Positions 26,066 through 36,336 are shown, counted from the first letter of the stretch. The stretch: DNA of 64,000 bases from Pseudomonadota bacterium (GCA_021779835.1 JAJXZX010000005.1:62001-126000); one strand, 5' to 3'. Numbers and translations are program-made. The notes: generated by a model not told the origin, from the letters alone.

Positions 26066-26902
26066 ATGCTGAATTTCATCACCACCGACAAAATTCCCGT
26101 CGGCCAAACCGGCAAGGCCATATTCGACTGGATGCAGGCCCATATGTCCGGCCTGTTTGATGCCCTGTCGAACACCTTGCAATTCATCATCGACTGGATC
26201 GAATGGGTGCTGCAGGCCCCGCCGCCGGTTGTGGTCTTTTTGGTCTTCGCGGCCGTCGCCTGGTTTTTGCAGAGATCCTGGAAAACCGCTCTTTTCGTCT
26301 TCGTCGCGCTTTTGTTCATCCTCAATCAAGGCTATTGGGAGGCGACAACCCAAAGCCTGACGCTGGTGCTAGCCGCCTGCGTGGTCTGCATGGGGATCGG
26401 TGTGCCGATCGGAATCTTCATCGCGCACCGCCCGCGAGTCTTTCAGGCCACCAGCCCGATCCTCGACCTGATGCAGACCCTGCCCACCTTCGTTTACCTG
26501 ATCCCGGCCATCGTTCTGTTCGGCATCGGCATGGTGCCCGGCCTGATCGCCACCGTGATCTTTGTGTTGCCCGCACCGATACGCATGGCGCATCTTGGCA
26601 TCTCCTCCACGCCCGAGGCATTGCTGGAGGCCGCAACCGCCTTTGGCGCCTCAAAATCCCAGACGCTGTGGAAGGTAGAGCTTCCCTACGCCTTCCCGCA
26701 GATCATGGTCGGGCTGAACCAGACCATCATGCTGTCGCTGTCCATGGTCGTGATCTCAACCCTTGTCGGCGCTGACGGCCTCGGCGTGCCGGTGGTGCGC
26801 GCGCTTGGCTCTGTCAACACCCAGCTTGGCTTTGAGTCGGGCTTCGTCATCGTGGTGCTGGCCATCATTCTGGACCGTATGCTGAGGGTTACCCGCAAAT
26901 GA
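26066..26902 (+). CDS. choW: Choline ABC transporter, permease
   Basis: 278 residues, ProW/OpuAB-like permease with about six membrane helices. The binding-protein-dependent transport loop (EAA region) reads ATAFGASKSQTLWKVELPYA, which docks on the ATPase. The N-terminal soluble segment (about 50 residues) is normal for this class. It overlaps choV by 4 bases. Confidence 0.93.
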   Translation: MLNFITTDKIPVGQTGKAIFDWMQAHMSGLFDALSNTLQFIIDWIEWVLQAPPPVVVFLVFAAVAWFLQRSWKTALFVFVALLFILNQGYWEATTQSLTLVLAACVVCMGIGVPIGIFIAHRPRVFQATSPILDLMQTLPTFVYLIPAIVLFGIGMVPGLIATVIFVLPAPIRMAHLGISSTPEALLEAATAFGASKSQTLWKVELPYAFPQIMVGLNQTIMLSLSMVVISTLVGADGLGVPVVRALGSVNTQLGFESGFVIVVLAIILDRMLRVTRK

Positions 26903-27951
26903 ACGCTTCCGTAGCCTCTGTCGCCGTCGAATTCGACAAGGTTTCCATCGTATTCGGTGACAAACCTCATACAGCGCTGCCGCATATGGATCGCCTTTCG
27001 TCCCGGTCTGACGTGCAACAGGCCACCGGGCAGGTGCTGGGCGTGCACGACTGCTCGCTGACCGTCGCCACCGGCGAGATCCTCGTGCTGATGGGCCTGT
27101 CGGGGTCGGGAAAATCCACCCTGCTGCGCGGCGTCAACGGCCTTAACCCGGTGATCCGCGGCGAGGTGCGCATCAACGATGGCGGCAAGATGGTCTCGGT
27201 CACCAAGGCCGACCCCGCCACCCTGCGCCACCTGCGCCTGACGCGCGTCGCTATGGTGTTCCAGCAATTCGGCCTGCTGCCGTGGCGCAGCGTGCGCGAA
27301 AACGTCGGCCTTGGGCTGGAAATGGGCGGCATGAAAAAGGCCGAACGGCGCGAGCGTGTCGATGCCCAGCTTGCCCTTGTCGGCCTGTCGCAATGGGCCG
27401 ACCGCCGCGTGGGCGACCTTTCGGGCGGTATGCAGCAACGCGTCGGCCTCGCCCGCGCGTTTGCCACCGAGGCGCCGATCCTTTTGATGGACGAGCCGTT
27501 TTCCGCCCTCGACCCGCTGATCCGCACCAAACTGCAAGACGAACTGCTGGAGCTTCAGGCCAAGTTGCACCGCACCATTGTCTTTGTCAGCCATGATCTG
27601 GATGAGGCGTTCAAGATCGGCAACCGCATCGCCCTGATGGAGGGCGGGCGCATCGTGCAATGCGGCACGGCACGCGAGATCTTTCAGAATCCCTCCTCGG
27701 ACTACGTCGCGGATTTCGTCGCCCATATGAACCCGCTTGGCGTCCTCACCGTGCGCGACGCGATGCAACCGGCCTCTGGCCACCACGCCACCACTATCGA
27801 GGCGTCAGAGACCATCCAGTCGGCTATGGCCAGCGTCACCAGTTCCCTTGCCCCGGTCGGCGTGTTGGAAAACGGCGCGGTGATTGGCGAGGTGACGCGC
27901 GACACCGTGATAACGCGCCTGCTGGACCCGACCGGCAAAACCGCGACCTGA
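26899..27951 (+). CDS. choV: Choline ABC transporter, ATP-binding protein
   Basis: 350 residues. Walker A GLSGSGKST, Q-loop MVFQQFGLLPW, signature LSGGMQQRVGLARA, Walker B ILLMDEPFSALDP and H-loop FVSHDLDEAFKIG. The insert before Walker A (DKPHTALPHMDRLSSRSDVQ) is characteristic of ChoV/ProV proteins. The C-terminal tail after about residue 275 is a short CBS-like regulatory extension. It completes the choXWV importer. Confidence 0.94.
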   Translation: MNASVASVAVEFDKVSIVFGDKPHTALPHMDRLSSRSDVQQATGQVLGVHDCSLTVATGEILVLMGLSGSGKSTLLRGVNGLNPVIRGEVRINDGGKMVSVTKADPATLRHLRLTRVAMVFQQFGLLPWRSVRENVGLGLEMGGMKKAERRERVDAQLALVGLSQWADRRVGDLSGGMQQRVGLARAFATEAPILLMDEPFSALDPLIRTKLQDELLELQAKLHRTIVFVSHDLDEAFKIGNRIALMEGGRIVQCGTAREIFQNPSSDYVADFVAHMNPLGVLTVRDAMQPASGHHATTIEASETIQSAMASVTSSLAPVGVLENGAVIGEVTRDTVITRLLDPTGKTAT

Positions 27952-27954
27952 GGC

Positions 27955-28866
27955 TTACAACTCTGGCGCGTTCACCACCGGCGTGACCCCGCGCCGGTTC
28001 AGCACCGCTTCACGCCAGGTGATAAAGGCAATCGCCGCGATGATGATGCCGCCGCCCAGCAGCACAAAGGCGTCCACCCGCTCGCCAAAAAACAGCGCGC
28101 CCAGCAAGGTGGCCCACAGCAATTGAAGGAAGGTCACCGGCTGCGTCACCGTCACCGGTGCCATACGGAAGGCCTGCGTCATCGCCAGGTGCCCCACGGT
28201 GGCAAAGGCCGCCGTGGTCAACAACCAGCCCACCTCGGCCCACGTCGGGCGCACCCAATGGGCGATCGCAAAGGGGATTAGTCCGATGGTCACCGTCAGC
28301 GACAGCATCCCCACGATCACCGTCGCGCCGACCGTCCCCGACAGCTTTTTCGCCATCAGGTATGACCCGGCGAACAGCACCGCAGCACACAGCATGGCGA
28401 TATGCCCCGGCTCTACCGTCCGCGCCCCCGGTCTCAACACGATCATCACGCCGACCAGCGCCACCAGCACCGCAGCTATCCGGCGAAACGCCAGCTTTTC
28501 GCCCAGAAACAGCCCCGCGCCAATCGTCACGCATACGGGGGCGAGGTAGTTCAGCGCCGTGACCTCCGCGATCGGAATACGCGCCATGGCAAAGAACCAC
28601 AGGATCACCGCCACCGCGTGAAGCCCGCCGCGTATGGCGAACAGCCGCAGCACCCTGCCCGACAGCTTCGCCGCCAGCATGGGACGGATCATCGGGATCA
28701 GGAACACCAACCCCAGCCCATAGCGCAGAAACGCGGCCTCTGCCGAGGGCAGTGCCTCGCCCAGATATTTGACGATGCCATTGACCGCAACAAACGCCAA
28801 CCCCGAGAGCAGCATCCACAGCGCGCCCGCCACGGGCCTGTTCACAGGGGAAGAAGTCGTCGCCAT
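27955..28866 (-). CDS. DMT superfamily (EamA) transporter
   Basis: 303 residues from the ATG at 28866 with ten hydrophobic segments arranged as two EamA repeats (LAFVAVNGIVKYLGEALPSA in the first; TVTQPVTFLQLLWATLLGAL in the second). Such proteins export or import metabolites; substrate unknown. It is convergent with choV (3-base gap), so a link to choline transport is not indicated. Confidence 0.85.
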   Translation of the reverse strand: MATTSSPVNRPVAGALWMLLSGLAFVAVNGIVKYLGEALPSAEAAFLRYGLGLVFLIPMIRPMLAAKLSGRVLRLFAIRGGLHAVAVILWFFAMARIPIAEVTALNYLAPVCVTIGAGLFLGEKLAFRRIAAVLVALVGVMIVLRPGARTVEPGHIAMLCAAVLFAGSYLMAKKLSGTVGATVIVGMLSLTVTIGLIPFAIAHWVRPTWAEVGWLLTTAAFATVGHLAMTQAFRMAPVTVTQPVTFLQLLWATLLGALFFGERVDAFVLLGGGIIIAAIAFITWREAVLNRRGVTPVVNAPEL

Positions 28867-28966
28867 GCCGCGACCTGACCGCAAAGAAAAGGGAATGGCA
28901 AGGGGTCTTGCCTCACCATTCCCCGTGTCTTTTCGCAATATTTCGCGCGGCCTTTGGGCCACGCCC

Positions 28967-29713
28967 TCAGGCGTCCAGTTGTGCCGCGACATCCTCGGGA
29001 ATGTCAAAATTGTGGGTGACGGTCTGCACATCGTCATCCTCTTCCAGCATGTCGATCAGCCGCATCAGCTTCTGCGCGGTTTCCAGATCGACCTCGGTGC
29101 GGCTTTGCGGTTTCCAGATCAGCTTCGACTCGGTCGACTCGCCTAGCGCCTTTTCCAGCGCATCCGACACCTCGCCCAAAGCTTCGACCGGGCAGTATAT
29201 CCAGTGCCCCTCGTCGTCGCTTTCCACGTCATCCGCGCCCGCTTCCAGCGCCGCCATCATCACCGTATCGGCATCGCCCGCCGTCACCGGATAGGTAACC
29301 TCGCCCACCCGGTCGAACATGAACGCGACAGAGCCGGAGGTGCCAAGGTTGCCGCCGCATTTGGCAAAGTAGCTGCGCACGTTCGAGGCGGTGCGGTTCA
29401 CATTGTCGGTCAGCGTCTCGACAATCATAGCGATGCCGTTGACGCCATAGCCTTCATAGCGGATTTCCGCATAATCCGCCTCGTCGCCCAACTGGCTTTT
29501 CTTGATGGCGCGGTCGATCACGTCCTTTGGCATCGACACCGCCTTGGCCGCCTTCACGGCCAGACGCAGGCGCGGGTTCATGTCCACGTCGGGCATCCCC
29601 ATCTTGGCGGCGACGGTGATTTCCTTCGCCAGCTTCGAGAATACCTTAGAGCGCGCCTTGTCCTGCTTGCCCTTGCGGTGCTGGATGTTCGCCCATTTTG
29701 AGTGGCCTGCCAT
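28967..29713 (-). CDS. YebC/PmpR family protein
   Basis: 248 residues from the ATG at 29713, the standard family start [18 protein letters not shown]. Also [26 protein letters not shown] and [10 protein letters not shown]. Members were called transcription regulators, and some are now linked to relief of ribosome pausing at proline runs. It is probably monocistronic. Confidence 0.93.
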   Translation of the reverse strand: MAGHSKWANIQHRKGKQDKARSKVFSKLAKEITVAAKMGMPDVDMNPRLRLAVKAAKAVSMPKDVIDRAIKKSQLGDEADYAEIRYEGYGVNGIAMIVETLTDNVNRTASNVRSYFAKCGGNLGTSGSVAFMFDRVGEVTYPVTAGDADTVMMAALEAGADDVESDDEGHWIYCPVEALGEVSDALEKALGESTESKLIWKPQSRTEVDLETAQKLMRLIDMLEEDDDVQTVTHNFDIPEDVAAQLDA

Positions 29714-29822
29714 GACCCGTCTCCGATCGCTCAAGTTCCAGATTTGCGCCCGTATATGTCATGGCACCATAGGCCCGCAAGCCCAGCCTGCGGTGCCCCT
29801 CGGTGCCGAACGCGGCAAAACG

Positions 29823-30200
29823 TCAGTGCCAGTTGACCGGCGGCGGTGAGGTAAACACCCGCACCTCACCTGCGCCGTTCTCCACCCGCACCTGTCCGTT
29901 CGGCGCCAGCGCGCCATTCAGCCCGATCAGGCCGAACACGCCGTAAAACAACCCCTGCAACAGGTTGTGGCGCGCATCCAGCGACACCTCGTATTTCATC
30001 GGATGGCCGCAGTTCTGGAACGTGCCCGCCCATCCGGTCGGCGTCGCGGTGTCCTTGGTCTTGTCGGCGGTGCAGATCGCGCCATCCGACATGGTGACCG
30101 CCACATGCGTATCAGACAGTTTCGCCTGCACCGGCACCACGGCCATAGGCGCCACACAAGCGGCAACAACGAAGGGCGCAGCCCAGATCAGGTGTTTCAT
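29823..30200 (-). CDS. Secreted protein of unknown function
   Basis: 125 residues from the ATG at 30200. Signal peptide with VVAACVAP, which may be a lipobox (Cys15), or cleavage at VQA. The mature part has two cysteines in ICTADKTKD and FQNCGHPMKYEV, a short hydrophobic stretch LLQGLFYGVFGLIGLNG and a C-terminal beta-rich end. No family recognised. It starts 8 bases after the SLC13-like transporter gene and should share its transcript. Confidence 0.7.
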   Translation of the reverse strand: MKHLIWAAPFVVAACVAPMAVVPVQAKLSDTHVAVTMSDGAICTADKTKDTATPTGWAGTFQNCGHPMKYEVSLDARHNLLQGLFYGVFGLIGLNGALAPNGQVRVENGAGEVRVFTSPPPVNWH

Positions 30201-30208
30201 GTCATTCC

Positions 30209-31984
30209 TCAAAGCGGCCAAAAGACCGGGACAAGCAGGCTTACCACTATCGCCTGAATCAGGCTCAGTGGCAAACCGAAGCGGATGTAATCGGTGAACT
30301 TATAGCCCCCTGGCCCATAAACGAGTGTGTTGGTCTGATACCCGATCGGCGTGCCAAAACTGGCAGAGGACGCGAACATCACCGTCACCACCAGTGCGCG
30401 CGGGTCGATATGCAACGCAGTTCCCAACCCGATGGCAATCGGCGTCAGGACAAGCGCCACGGCATTGTTCGTCACCAACTCGGTCAACGCCCATGCCACC
30501 ATAAACACCGCGAAAATCATCAGATGTGGCGGCAGCATACGTAGCCCCGGCGTCACCAGATCAATAATCAGCCGCGCCGCACCCGACCGCTCCAGCCCGG
30601 CACCGACCGCCAGCATACCGAAGATCATCGCCAAAAGCCGCCCCTCGATAAAGCCAAACGCTTCATCCGCGTCGATGCAGCGCGTCACCAGCACAATCGC
30701 CACGCCGATCATCGACAGGATCACGATGGGCGCCACGTTAAGCGCCGACAACCCGACAATCGCCACCAGCACCGCGATCACAATCGGCGCGTGACGTCGC
30801 CGATAGGCCCGGTCCGAGGGGTGACCGATGTCCACCAACTCCATCTCTGCCGCGAGGCGCTGAATATCGGCCATCGCGCCTTCCAGCAGCAAGGTATCAC
30901 CCACCCGCACCACCAGATCGTCCAACTGCCGCCCGATGTTCTGGTTGCGCCGATGCGCCGCCAGAACATAAACCCCATAACGCCGCCGCAGACGCATGGA
31001 GCCAAGCGAGCGCCCGATCATCAGGCATCCCGGCGAGATCAACACCTCCACCGTCGCGGTCTGCACCGAGGACAGCTTGTCCACCAGCCGCACCTCTTTG
31101 CTCGACTGCATCCCCAGCAGCTCGGACATCGGCGTGCGCAAAACCACACGGTCGCCCGCTTCCAACGCCACTGACGCCAGATCGCGGCGCAGCGACGCGT
31201 CTCCCCGCAAAACATCCACCACCCGCACCGACTCGCGCATGAAGATATCGACCTCGTCCACCTTCTTGCCAATCAGCCCGGAGTCTTCCGGCACCGCGAC
31301 CTCGGTGAAGAACTTCATCTTCGACTTGTCGCTTAGCAGCGCCGACATCGACTGCCGATCCGGCAACAGCCGCGCGAACAGTCCGAGGTAAATCATCCCC
31401 ACCGCCGCATAGACAATGCCTAGCGGCGTGATCTCGAAAATCGAGAACGCAGGCATCCCCGCCTGCTTTACGACGCCGTCCACCAACAGGTTGGTCGAGG
31501 TGCCCAGCAAGGTGACCGTGCCGCCAAAGATCGTCATGAAACTCAACGGAATCATGACCTTGGACGGCGAAATCCCCAGTTGCTTGGCAAGCTGCATAAA
31601 GACCGGGATCATCACCACCACGATGGGTGTGTTGTTCACAAAGGCCGACAACCCCACCACCGCCAGCGACAGCGCGATCAGCGTCAGCGCCGGACGCGCC
31701 TCGACATTGCGGGTCGCCGCCTGCGTGATCCAGTCCAGCGCGCCGGTGCGCACCAAGGCCCCCACGATGATGAACAGCGCCGCAATCGTCCACGGCGCGT
31801 CGTTGGACAGCACCGTCAGCGCACCCGAGGTCGGCAGAATGCCAAGCACGACCATCACCATGGCACCGCTGATCGCCACCACCTCGACGGGGTAAACCTC
31901 GCGCACGAACATCACCAACATCGTGCCGATGATGACAAGCGCTGAAATCGCTTGCGTCGTTGCCGACAACTCAATCCCGAACAT
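30209..31984 (-). CDS. SLC13-type transporter with two RCK_C (TrkA-C) domains
   Basis: 591 residues. N-terminal helices with SAFVNNTPIVVVMIPVF and FGGTVTLLGTSTNLLVDG (the DASS SNT motif), two TrkA-C-like soluble domains in the middle (about 215-375; e.g. IGKKVDEVDIFM and RSLGSMRLRRRYGVYVLA), and a second helix block with TELVTNNAVALVLTPIAIGL. This is the architecture of the SLC13/SdcS-like group that often carries dicarboxylates or sulfate. The RCK domains suggest ligand-gated control. Followed in the same transcript by a small secreted protein. Confidence 0.87.
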   Translation of the reverse strand: MFGIELSATTQAISALVIIGTMLVMFVREVYPVEVVAISGAMVMVVLGILPTSGALTVLSNDAPWTIAALFIIVGALVRTGALDWITQAATRNVEARPALTLIALSLAVVGLSAFVNNTPIVVVMIPVFMQLAKQLGISPSKVMIPLSFMTIFGGTVTLLGTSTNLLVDGVVKQAGMPAFSIFEITPLGIVYAAVGMIYLGLFARLLPDRQSMSALLSDKSKMKFFTEVAVPEDSGLIGKKVDEVDIFMRESVRVVDVLRGDASLRRDLASVALEAGDRVVLRTPMSELLGMQSSKEVRLVDKLSSVQTATVEVLISPGCLMIGRSLGSMRLRRRYGVYVLAAHRRNQNIGRQLDDLVVRVGDTLLLEGAMADIQRLAAEMELVDIGHPSDRAYRRRHAPIVIAVLVAIVGLSALNVAPIVILSMIGVAIVLVTRCIDADEAFGFIEGRLLAMIFGMLAVGAGLERSGAARLIIDLVTPGLRMLPPHLMIFAVFMVAWALTELVTNNAVALVLTPIAIGLGTALHIDPRALVVTVMFASSASFGTPIGYQTNTLVYGPGGYKFTDYIRFGLPLSLIQAIVVSLLVPVFWPL

Positions 31985-32068
31985 CGCCGCTCCTAGACCC
32001 GACCCTGCGATGTTTCACAGATCGGCCATGGTTCGCAAGCCTTCTGCTGCACTGCGGCGCGCGAAGTC

Positions 32069-32881
32069 CTACGGCGCGGAAGGCTGCAGCCGCCCACCAA
32101 CCCGGATCATCGAGACCTTCTTGGCCAAGCCGGTGCGGTCATCGGTCTCGACATAAACTCCCGACAGCGTTGCCTCGCCATTCGCAGGCTCGAACCGCGT
32201 CTTGGGCATCCCGGTGATAAACCGGCGCATCGGCTCGGCTTTTTCCATCCCGATCACAGAGTTGTAATCGCCGCACATCCCGGCATCGGTCAGGTAGGCC
32301 GTGCCGCCCGGCAAAACCTGCGCGTCGCCGGTCGGCACATGGGTGTGCGTGCCCACCACAAGGCTCGCGCGCCCGTCGCACCAATGGCCCATCGCCATCT
32401 TCTCGCTGGTCGCCTCGCAGTGCATGTCTACCACTATGGCCTGCGCCAGCCCACCCAAGGGATGCGATTTCAGCACGGTTTCCACCGCCGAGAACGGGTC
32501 GTCGAACGGGCGTTTCATGAATACCTGCCCCAGCGCCTGCGTCACCAGAACCTTGCGCCCGCCGGTCGCGTTGAACAGCTTGGCGCCACGCCCCGGCGCG
32601 CCCTTGGCATAGTTCAGCGGCCGCAGGATGCGCGCCTCGGTCTCAATAAACTGAAGCATGTCTTTCTGGTCAAAGGCATGGTCGCCCAACGTCACGCAAT
32701 CCGCGCCCGCCGCCAGAATGCCCTTGGCATGTTCCGGCGTCAGCCCCATGCCGGACGAGGCGTTCTCGCCATTGACAACGACAAAATCGAGCCCCCACGC
32801 AGTCCGCAGACCGGGAAGCCGCTCGGTGATTGCAGCGCGCCCCGCGCGGCCCATCACATCGCCTAGAAACAGGATTTTCAT
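32069..32881 (-). CDS. YmdB-type metallophosphoesterase (TIGR00282)
   Basis: 270 residues from the ATG at 32881. Calcineurin-like start MKILFLGDVMGRAGR, then VVNGENASSGMGLT, DCVTLGDHAFDQKDM and VGTHTHVPTGDAQVLPGGTA. Members in Gram-positives act as 2',3'-cAMP phosphodiesterases affecting RNA turnover; the role in alphaproteobacteria is less clear. It is downstream of 5-formyl-THF cyclo-ligase, a common pairing, and probably co-transcribed with it and mgtE. Confidence 0.9.
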   Translation of the reverse strand: MKILFLGDVMGRAGRAAITERLPGLRTAWGLDFVVVNGENASSGMGLTPEHAKGILAAGADCVTLGDHAFDQKDMLQFIETEARILRPLNYAKGAPGRGAKLFNATGGRKVLVTQALGQVFMKRPFDDPFSAVETVLKSHPLGGLAQAIVVDMHCEATSEKMAMGHWCDGRASLVVGTHTHVPTGDAQVLPGGTAYLTDAGMCGDYNSVIGMEKAEPMRRFITGMPKTRFEPANGEATLSGVYVETDDRTGLAKKVSMIRVGGRLQPSAP

Positions 32882-32951
32882 GGGAGATGGAAGTATGCGG
32901 CCTGACGCCGAAGGGCAAGGGTTTTGCGCAAGGCCAAACCGGCGCGTCCCG

Positions 32952-33509
32952 TCAGCCACAAACCGTGCGCGGACCGCTTTCCGTCACGATCATATTCAAC
33001 GGCTGGTCGGTCGCTTCCACCGGCACCTGTGGCACTTCCTGCGCCGCAAAGGCAAAGCCGATCGCCAGCCGGGGCCGCGCGGCGCGCAAGCCTTCCAGCG
33101 TGCGGTCATAAAACCCGCCGCCATAGCCCAGCCGATAGCCCTGCGCGTCAAACGCCAGCAGCGGCACGATCAACACGTCGGGTTCCAGCCAGTCGCCCTC
33201 CGCCGGGATCAGCGCGCCGAACTCGCCGGGGATCATCCGCACCTCCGGCGTCCAGCGCCGAAAGCGCAGCGCCTGCCCGGGCCCTACGATCACCGGCACG
33301 CAAACCGGCCCGTCGTGCGCCGCCATCGCGGGCAACGGGTCAATCTCGGTCCGCATCGGCATGTAACCCGCCAGAACCCGGCCCACATGAGCCGCCAAAA
33401 CGTCGCCCAAATGCGCTGCCGCCGCGCCCTGCCCTGCGGCAAACGCCACCTTGCGCTGCACAAAAGCCGCCTTGCGCGCCTCGGCTTTGATCGCAACCAG
33501 ATCGCTCAT
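32952..33509 (-). CDS. 5-formyltetrahydrofolate cyclo-ligase
   Basis: 185 residues. The ATP/folate loop GYRLGYGGGFYDRTL and an N-terminal KAEARKAAFVQRKVAF are diagnostic. It converts 5-formyl-THF to 5,10-methenyl-THF, removing an inhibitory folate. The start ATG at 33509 overlaps the end of mgtE by 4 bases. Confidence 0.92.
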   Translation of the reverse strand: MSDLVAIKAEARKAAFVQRKVAFAAGQGAAAAHLGDVLAAHVGRVLAGYMPMRTEIDPLPAMAAHDGPVCVPVIVGPGQALRFRRWTPEVRMIPGEFGALIPAEGDWLEPDVLIVPLLAFDAQGYRLGYGGGFYDRTLEGLRAARPRLAIGFAFAAQEVPQVPVEATDQPLNMIVTESGPRTVCG

Positions 33510-34888
33510 AGCAAGATCACCTCAGCCAAGCTCAGGAAGGCGAAGAACCCCACCACATCCGTCACCGTCGTCACGAAAGCACCCGAGGCCAGCGCGGGGT
33601 CAAACCCCATCTTCTCCAACCCCAGCGGGATCAACAGCCCTGCCACCGCCGCCGCGAACATGTTGATAATCATCGCCATTCCGATTACTACCCCCATCAT
33701 CGGCTGGCCGAACCAGAAATAGCTTATCACCCCGATCATCACCGCGAATGCCAACCCATTTGCCACCCCCTGCGCAATCTCGCGCCAGATCACGCGCCAC
33801 ACGTTCGACTGGGTCAGGTTTTTCGTCGCCAGCGCGCGCACCGCCACCGCCAGCCCTTGCGTCGCCGCATTGCCCCCTTGCGAGGCAACGATTGGCATCA
33901 GCACCGCCACCGCCACGATCTTCTCAATCGTTCCCTCGAACAGCGAGATCACGCCAGAGGCGAGGATCGCCGTCAAAAGGTTCACGAACAGCCAGGGAAA
34001 GCGCTGCTTGGCCGTCTCGATCCAACTATCCGACAGCGAGCCCTCGCCCACACCAGCCAGACGCAGGATGTCTTCCTCGTGTTCCTCGTCCAACACGTTC
34101 ATCGCGTCGTCGATGGTGATGACCCCGACCAAGCGATCCGAGCCATCCACCACCGGGGCAGAGATCAGGTGATACTGGTTGAACAGGTAAGCGACCTCGC
34201 TTTCCTGTTCAGTGGCGCGGATGGTGCGGAACATCTCTTCGGCGATGTCGCGCATCCTGGTTTCGCTCTTGGCCGACAGAATGCGCCCCAGCGTGACATT
34301 GCCTACCGGGTGCATGCGCGGATCGACCAGGATCACATGATAGAACTGATCGGGCAAAACCTCGGCGCTGCGCAGGTAATCGATCGCCTCGCCCACGGTC
34401 CAATGTTCCGGCGCGGCGACGGTTTCGCGCTGCATAAGCCGACCGGCGGAATTTTCCGGGTAGGACATCGCCTGCTCGACCGCGACACGGTCGGCAATCT
34501 CCAGCGCGCCAAGGATGATTTCCTGCTGCGGCTCTTCGAGGTCTTCCAGAATGTCAACAACGTCGTCGGTATCCAGCTCGCGCACAGCGTCGGTCAACAC
34601 CTTGCGCGGCAGGTTCTCGATCACCTCTTCGCGGATCGACTCGTCAATCTCCGACAGGATCTCGCCGTCGATTTCGCCCGACCACAGATGCAGCAAATCG
34701 CGCCGCTGTGCGCTGCTGATCTGTTCCAGCAAGTCGGCGATATCGGCCGCGGGCAGTGGCTCCATCAACTCGCTCACCCGCGCGGAATCGCCCGCCTCCA
34801 CCGCGTCGCGGATCGCCTCGACCCGGCGCGAGTCGAGCCCGTGCAGGTCTTCCGCCTGCCCTTCCGCGATGTCGATATTGTCCGCCAC
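33506..34888 (-). CDS. mgtE: Magnesium transporter MgtE
   Basis: 460 residues. N-terminal helical N domain (LEQISSAQRRDLLHLWSGE), two CBS domains (about 140-265) and a C-terminal five-helix channel with the conserved PIVASQGGNAATQ. The start is GTG at 34888. It is a Mg2+-gated channel of the inner membrane. No magnesium riboswitch was recognised in the 124-base gap to the divergent guanine deaminase gene. Confidence 0.93.
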   Translation of the reverse strand: MADNIDIAEGQAEDLHGLDSRRVEAIRDAVEAGDSARVSELMEPLPAADIADLLEQISSAQRRDLLHLWSGEIDGEILSEIDESIREEVIENLPRKVLTDAVRELDTDDVVDILEDLEEPQQEIILGALEIADRVAVEQAMSYPENSAGRLMQRETVAAPEHWTVGEAIDYLRSAEVLPDQFYHVILVDPRMHPVGNVTLGRILSAKSETRMRDIAEEMFRTIRATEQESEVAYLFNQYHLISAPVVDGSDRLVGVITIDDAMNVLDEEHEEDILRLAGVGEGSLSDSWIETAKQRFPWLFVNLLTAILASGVISLFEGTIEKIVAVAVLMPIVASQGGNAATQGLAVAVRALATKNLTQSNVWRVIWREIAQGVANGLAFAVMIGVISYFWFGQPMMGVVIGMAMIINMFAAAVAGLLIPLGLEKMGFDPALASGAFVTTVTDVVGFFAFLSLAEVILL

Positions 34889-35012
34889 TGCGCCCCCGCC
34901 TTGATTACCGCGACCCTACCGGAAGGTGTTTCAAAGAAACAGGGGCAGCGGGCAAATTTACCTTTTTAGCAATTCGCTTTAGTCTGACGTCGCAACAGGA
35001 TGGAACAGGCGC

Positions 35013-36299
35013 ATGACGGACCTACTTCTTGGCCAGACGCTGGCCTTCACCGCCGACCCTTTCACCGACGGCCCCGCTGCCGCGCAGCACGAAAGCCACG
35101 GCGCTGTGCTGATCGAGGGCGGTCACATCAAGGCCATCGGCCCCGCAGACACCTTGCGCGCCGCCCACCCGCAGGCCCGCGTCACCGACTACGGGCGCGC
35201 GCTGATCTCGGCCGGGTTCATCGACGCCCACGTCCACTTCCCGCAGACCGCGATCATCGCCAGCTGGGGCAAACGACTGATCGACTGGCTTAATACCTAC
35301 ACCTTCCCCGAGGAAATGCGCTTTGCCGATCCCGCCTATGCCTCCGAAATCGCCGCGCGCTATTTCGAGCTGACGCTGGCGAACGGCACCACCACCGCCT
35401 GCTCTTACGCCACCATTCACCCCGCCTCGGTCGATGCCTATTTTACCCAGGCGCAAAGGCGCGGTATGCGCGCGCTGACCGGCAAGACCTGCATGGACCG
35501 CAACGCGCCCGACGGCCTGCGCGATACCGCGCAATCAGCCTATGACGACTCCAAGCGGCTGCTGGAAAAGTGGCACGGGGTGGATCGGCTTTCCTACGTC
35601 ATCACGCCGCGCTTTTCACCGACTTCGACGCCCGAGCAACTCTCCGCGCTCGGCGCCCTCTGGGCCGAACACCCCGAGTGTCTGATGCAAACCCACCTGT
35701 CGGAGCAACTCGACGAGATCGCCTGGGTCAAATCGCTGTATCCCACCGCGCGCGACTACCTCGACACCTACGAGCAGCACGGTCTGCTGGGCAAAGGCGG
35801 GCTTTACGGCCACGCCATCCACCTTGAGCCGCGCGAGATTGACCGACTGCACGAGGTTGACGCCTCGCTGATCCACTGCCCGACCTCCAACACCTTCATC
35901 GGCTCCGGCCTTTTCGACCTCGCCCGCCTCAAGGCCGCAGGCCACCGCATCGGCCTTGCCACCGACACCGGCGGCGGCTCGTCCTTTTCCATGCTGCGCA
36001 CGATGGCCGCGGCCTATGAGGTCAGCCAACTGCGCGGCACCGCACTCCACCCCGCGCAACTCTGGTGGCTCGCCACCCAAGGCGCCGCCCGTGCGCTGCA
36101 TCTTGATGCGAAAATCGGCAACCTCGCCGTAGGGATGGAGGCTGACCTCACCATCCTAGACCTCGCCTCAACCCCCGCCATTGCCCAAGCCAGCGCCCGC
36201 GCCGAAACGCTATGGGAGGCGATATTCCCCACCATCATGATGGGCGACGACCGCGCCACCCGTGCCGTCTGGGTGGGCGGCAAACCCGCGCGCGCCTGA
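35013..36299 (+). CDS. guaD: Guanine deaminase
   Basis: 428 residues, amidohydrolase. Zinc ligands in ISAGFIDAHVHFPQT, LMQTHLSEQLDEI, YGHAIHLEP and IGLATDTGGGSSFSML. The Cys-Pro-Thr-Ser-Asn stretch before the last ligand and WGKRLIDWLNTYTFPEE near the first are guanine-deaminase specific. It converts guanine to xanthine and ammonia. It is divergent from mgtE. A second, related deaminase lies about 0.8 kb downstream on the other strand. Confidence 0.93.
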   Translation: MTDLLLGQTLAFTADPFTDGPAAAQHESHGAVLIEGGHIKAIGPADTLRAAHPQARVTDYGRALISAGFIDAHVHFPQTAIIASWGKRLIDWLNTYTFPEEMRFADPAYASEIAARYFELTLANGTTTACSYATIHPASVDAYFTQAQRRGMRALTGKTCMDRNAPDGLRDTAQSAYDDSKRLLEKWHGVDRLSYVITPRFSPTSTPEQLSALGALWAEHPECLMQTHLSEQLDEIAWVKSLYPTARDYLDTYEQHGLLGKGGLYGHAIHLEPREIDRLHEVDASLIHCPTSNTFIGSGLFDLARLKAAGHRIGLATDTGGGSSFSMLRTMAAAYEVSQLRGTALHPAQLWWLATQGAARALHLDAKIGNLAVGMEADLTILDLASTPAIAQASARAETLWEAIFPTIMMGDDRATRAVWVGGKPARA

Positions 36300-36313
36300 T
36301 CCATCGTGGCGAA

Positions 36314-36336
36314 GCGAGGGGCTTTCCACCCCTCGC
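36314..36336 (+). terminator. Hairpin after guaD
   Basis: GCGAGGGG (36314-36321) and CCCCTCGC (36329-36336) form a perfect 8-base stem with a 7-base loop, 14 bases after the guaD stop. There is no clear T-run, so activity as a terminator is uncertain. It directly abuts the palindromic repeat copy 2. Confidence 0.5.

Noticed and set aside
34889-35012. Magnesium riboswitch upstream of mgtE
   Set aside because: The 124-base gap is too short and lacks recognisable M-box landmarks.
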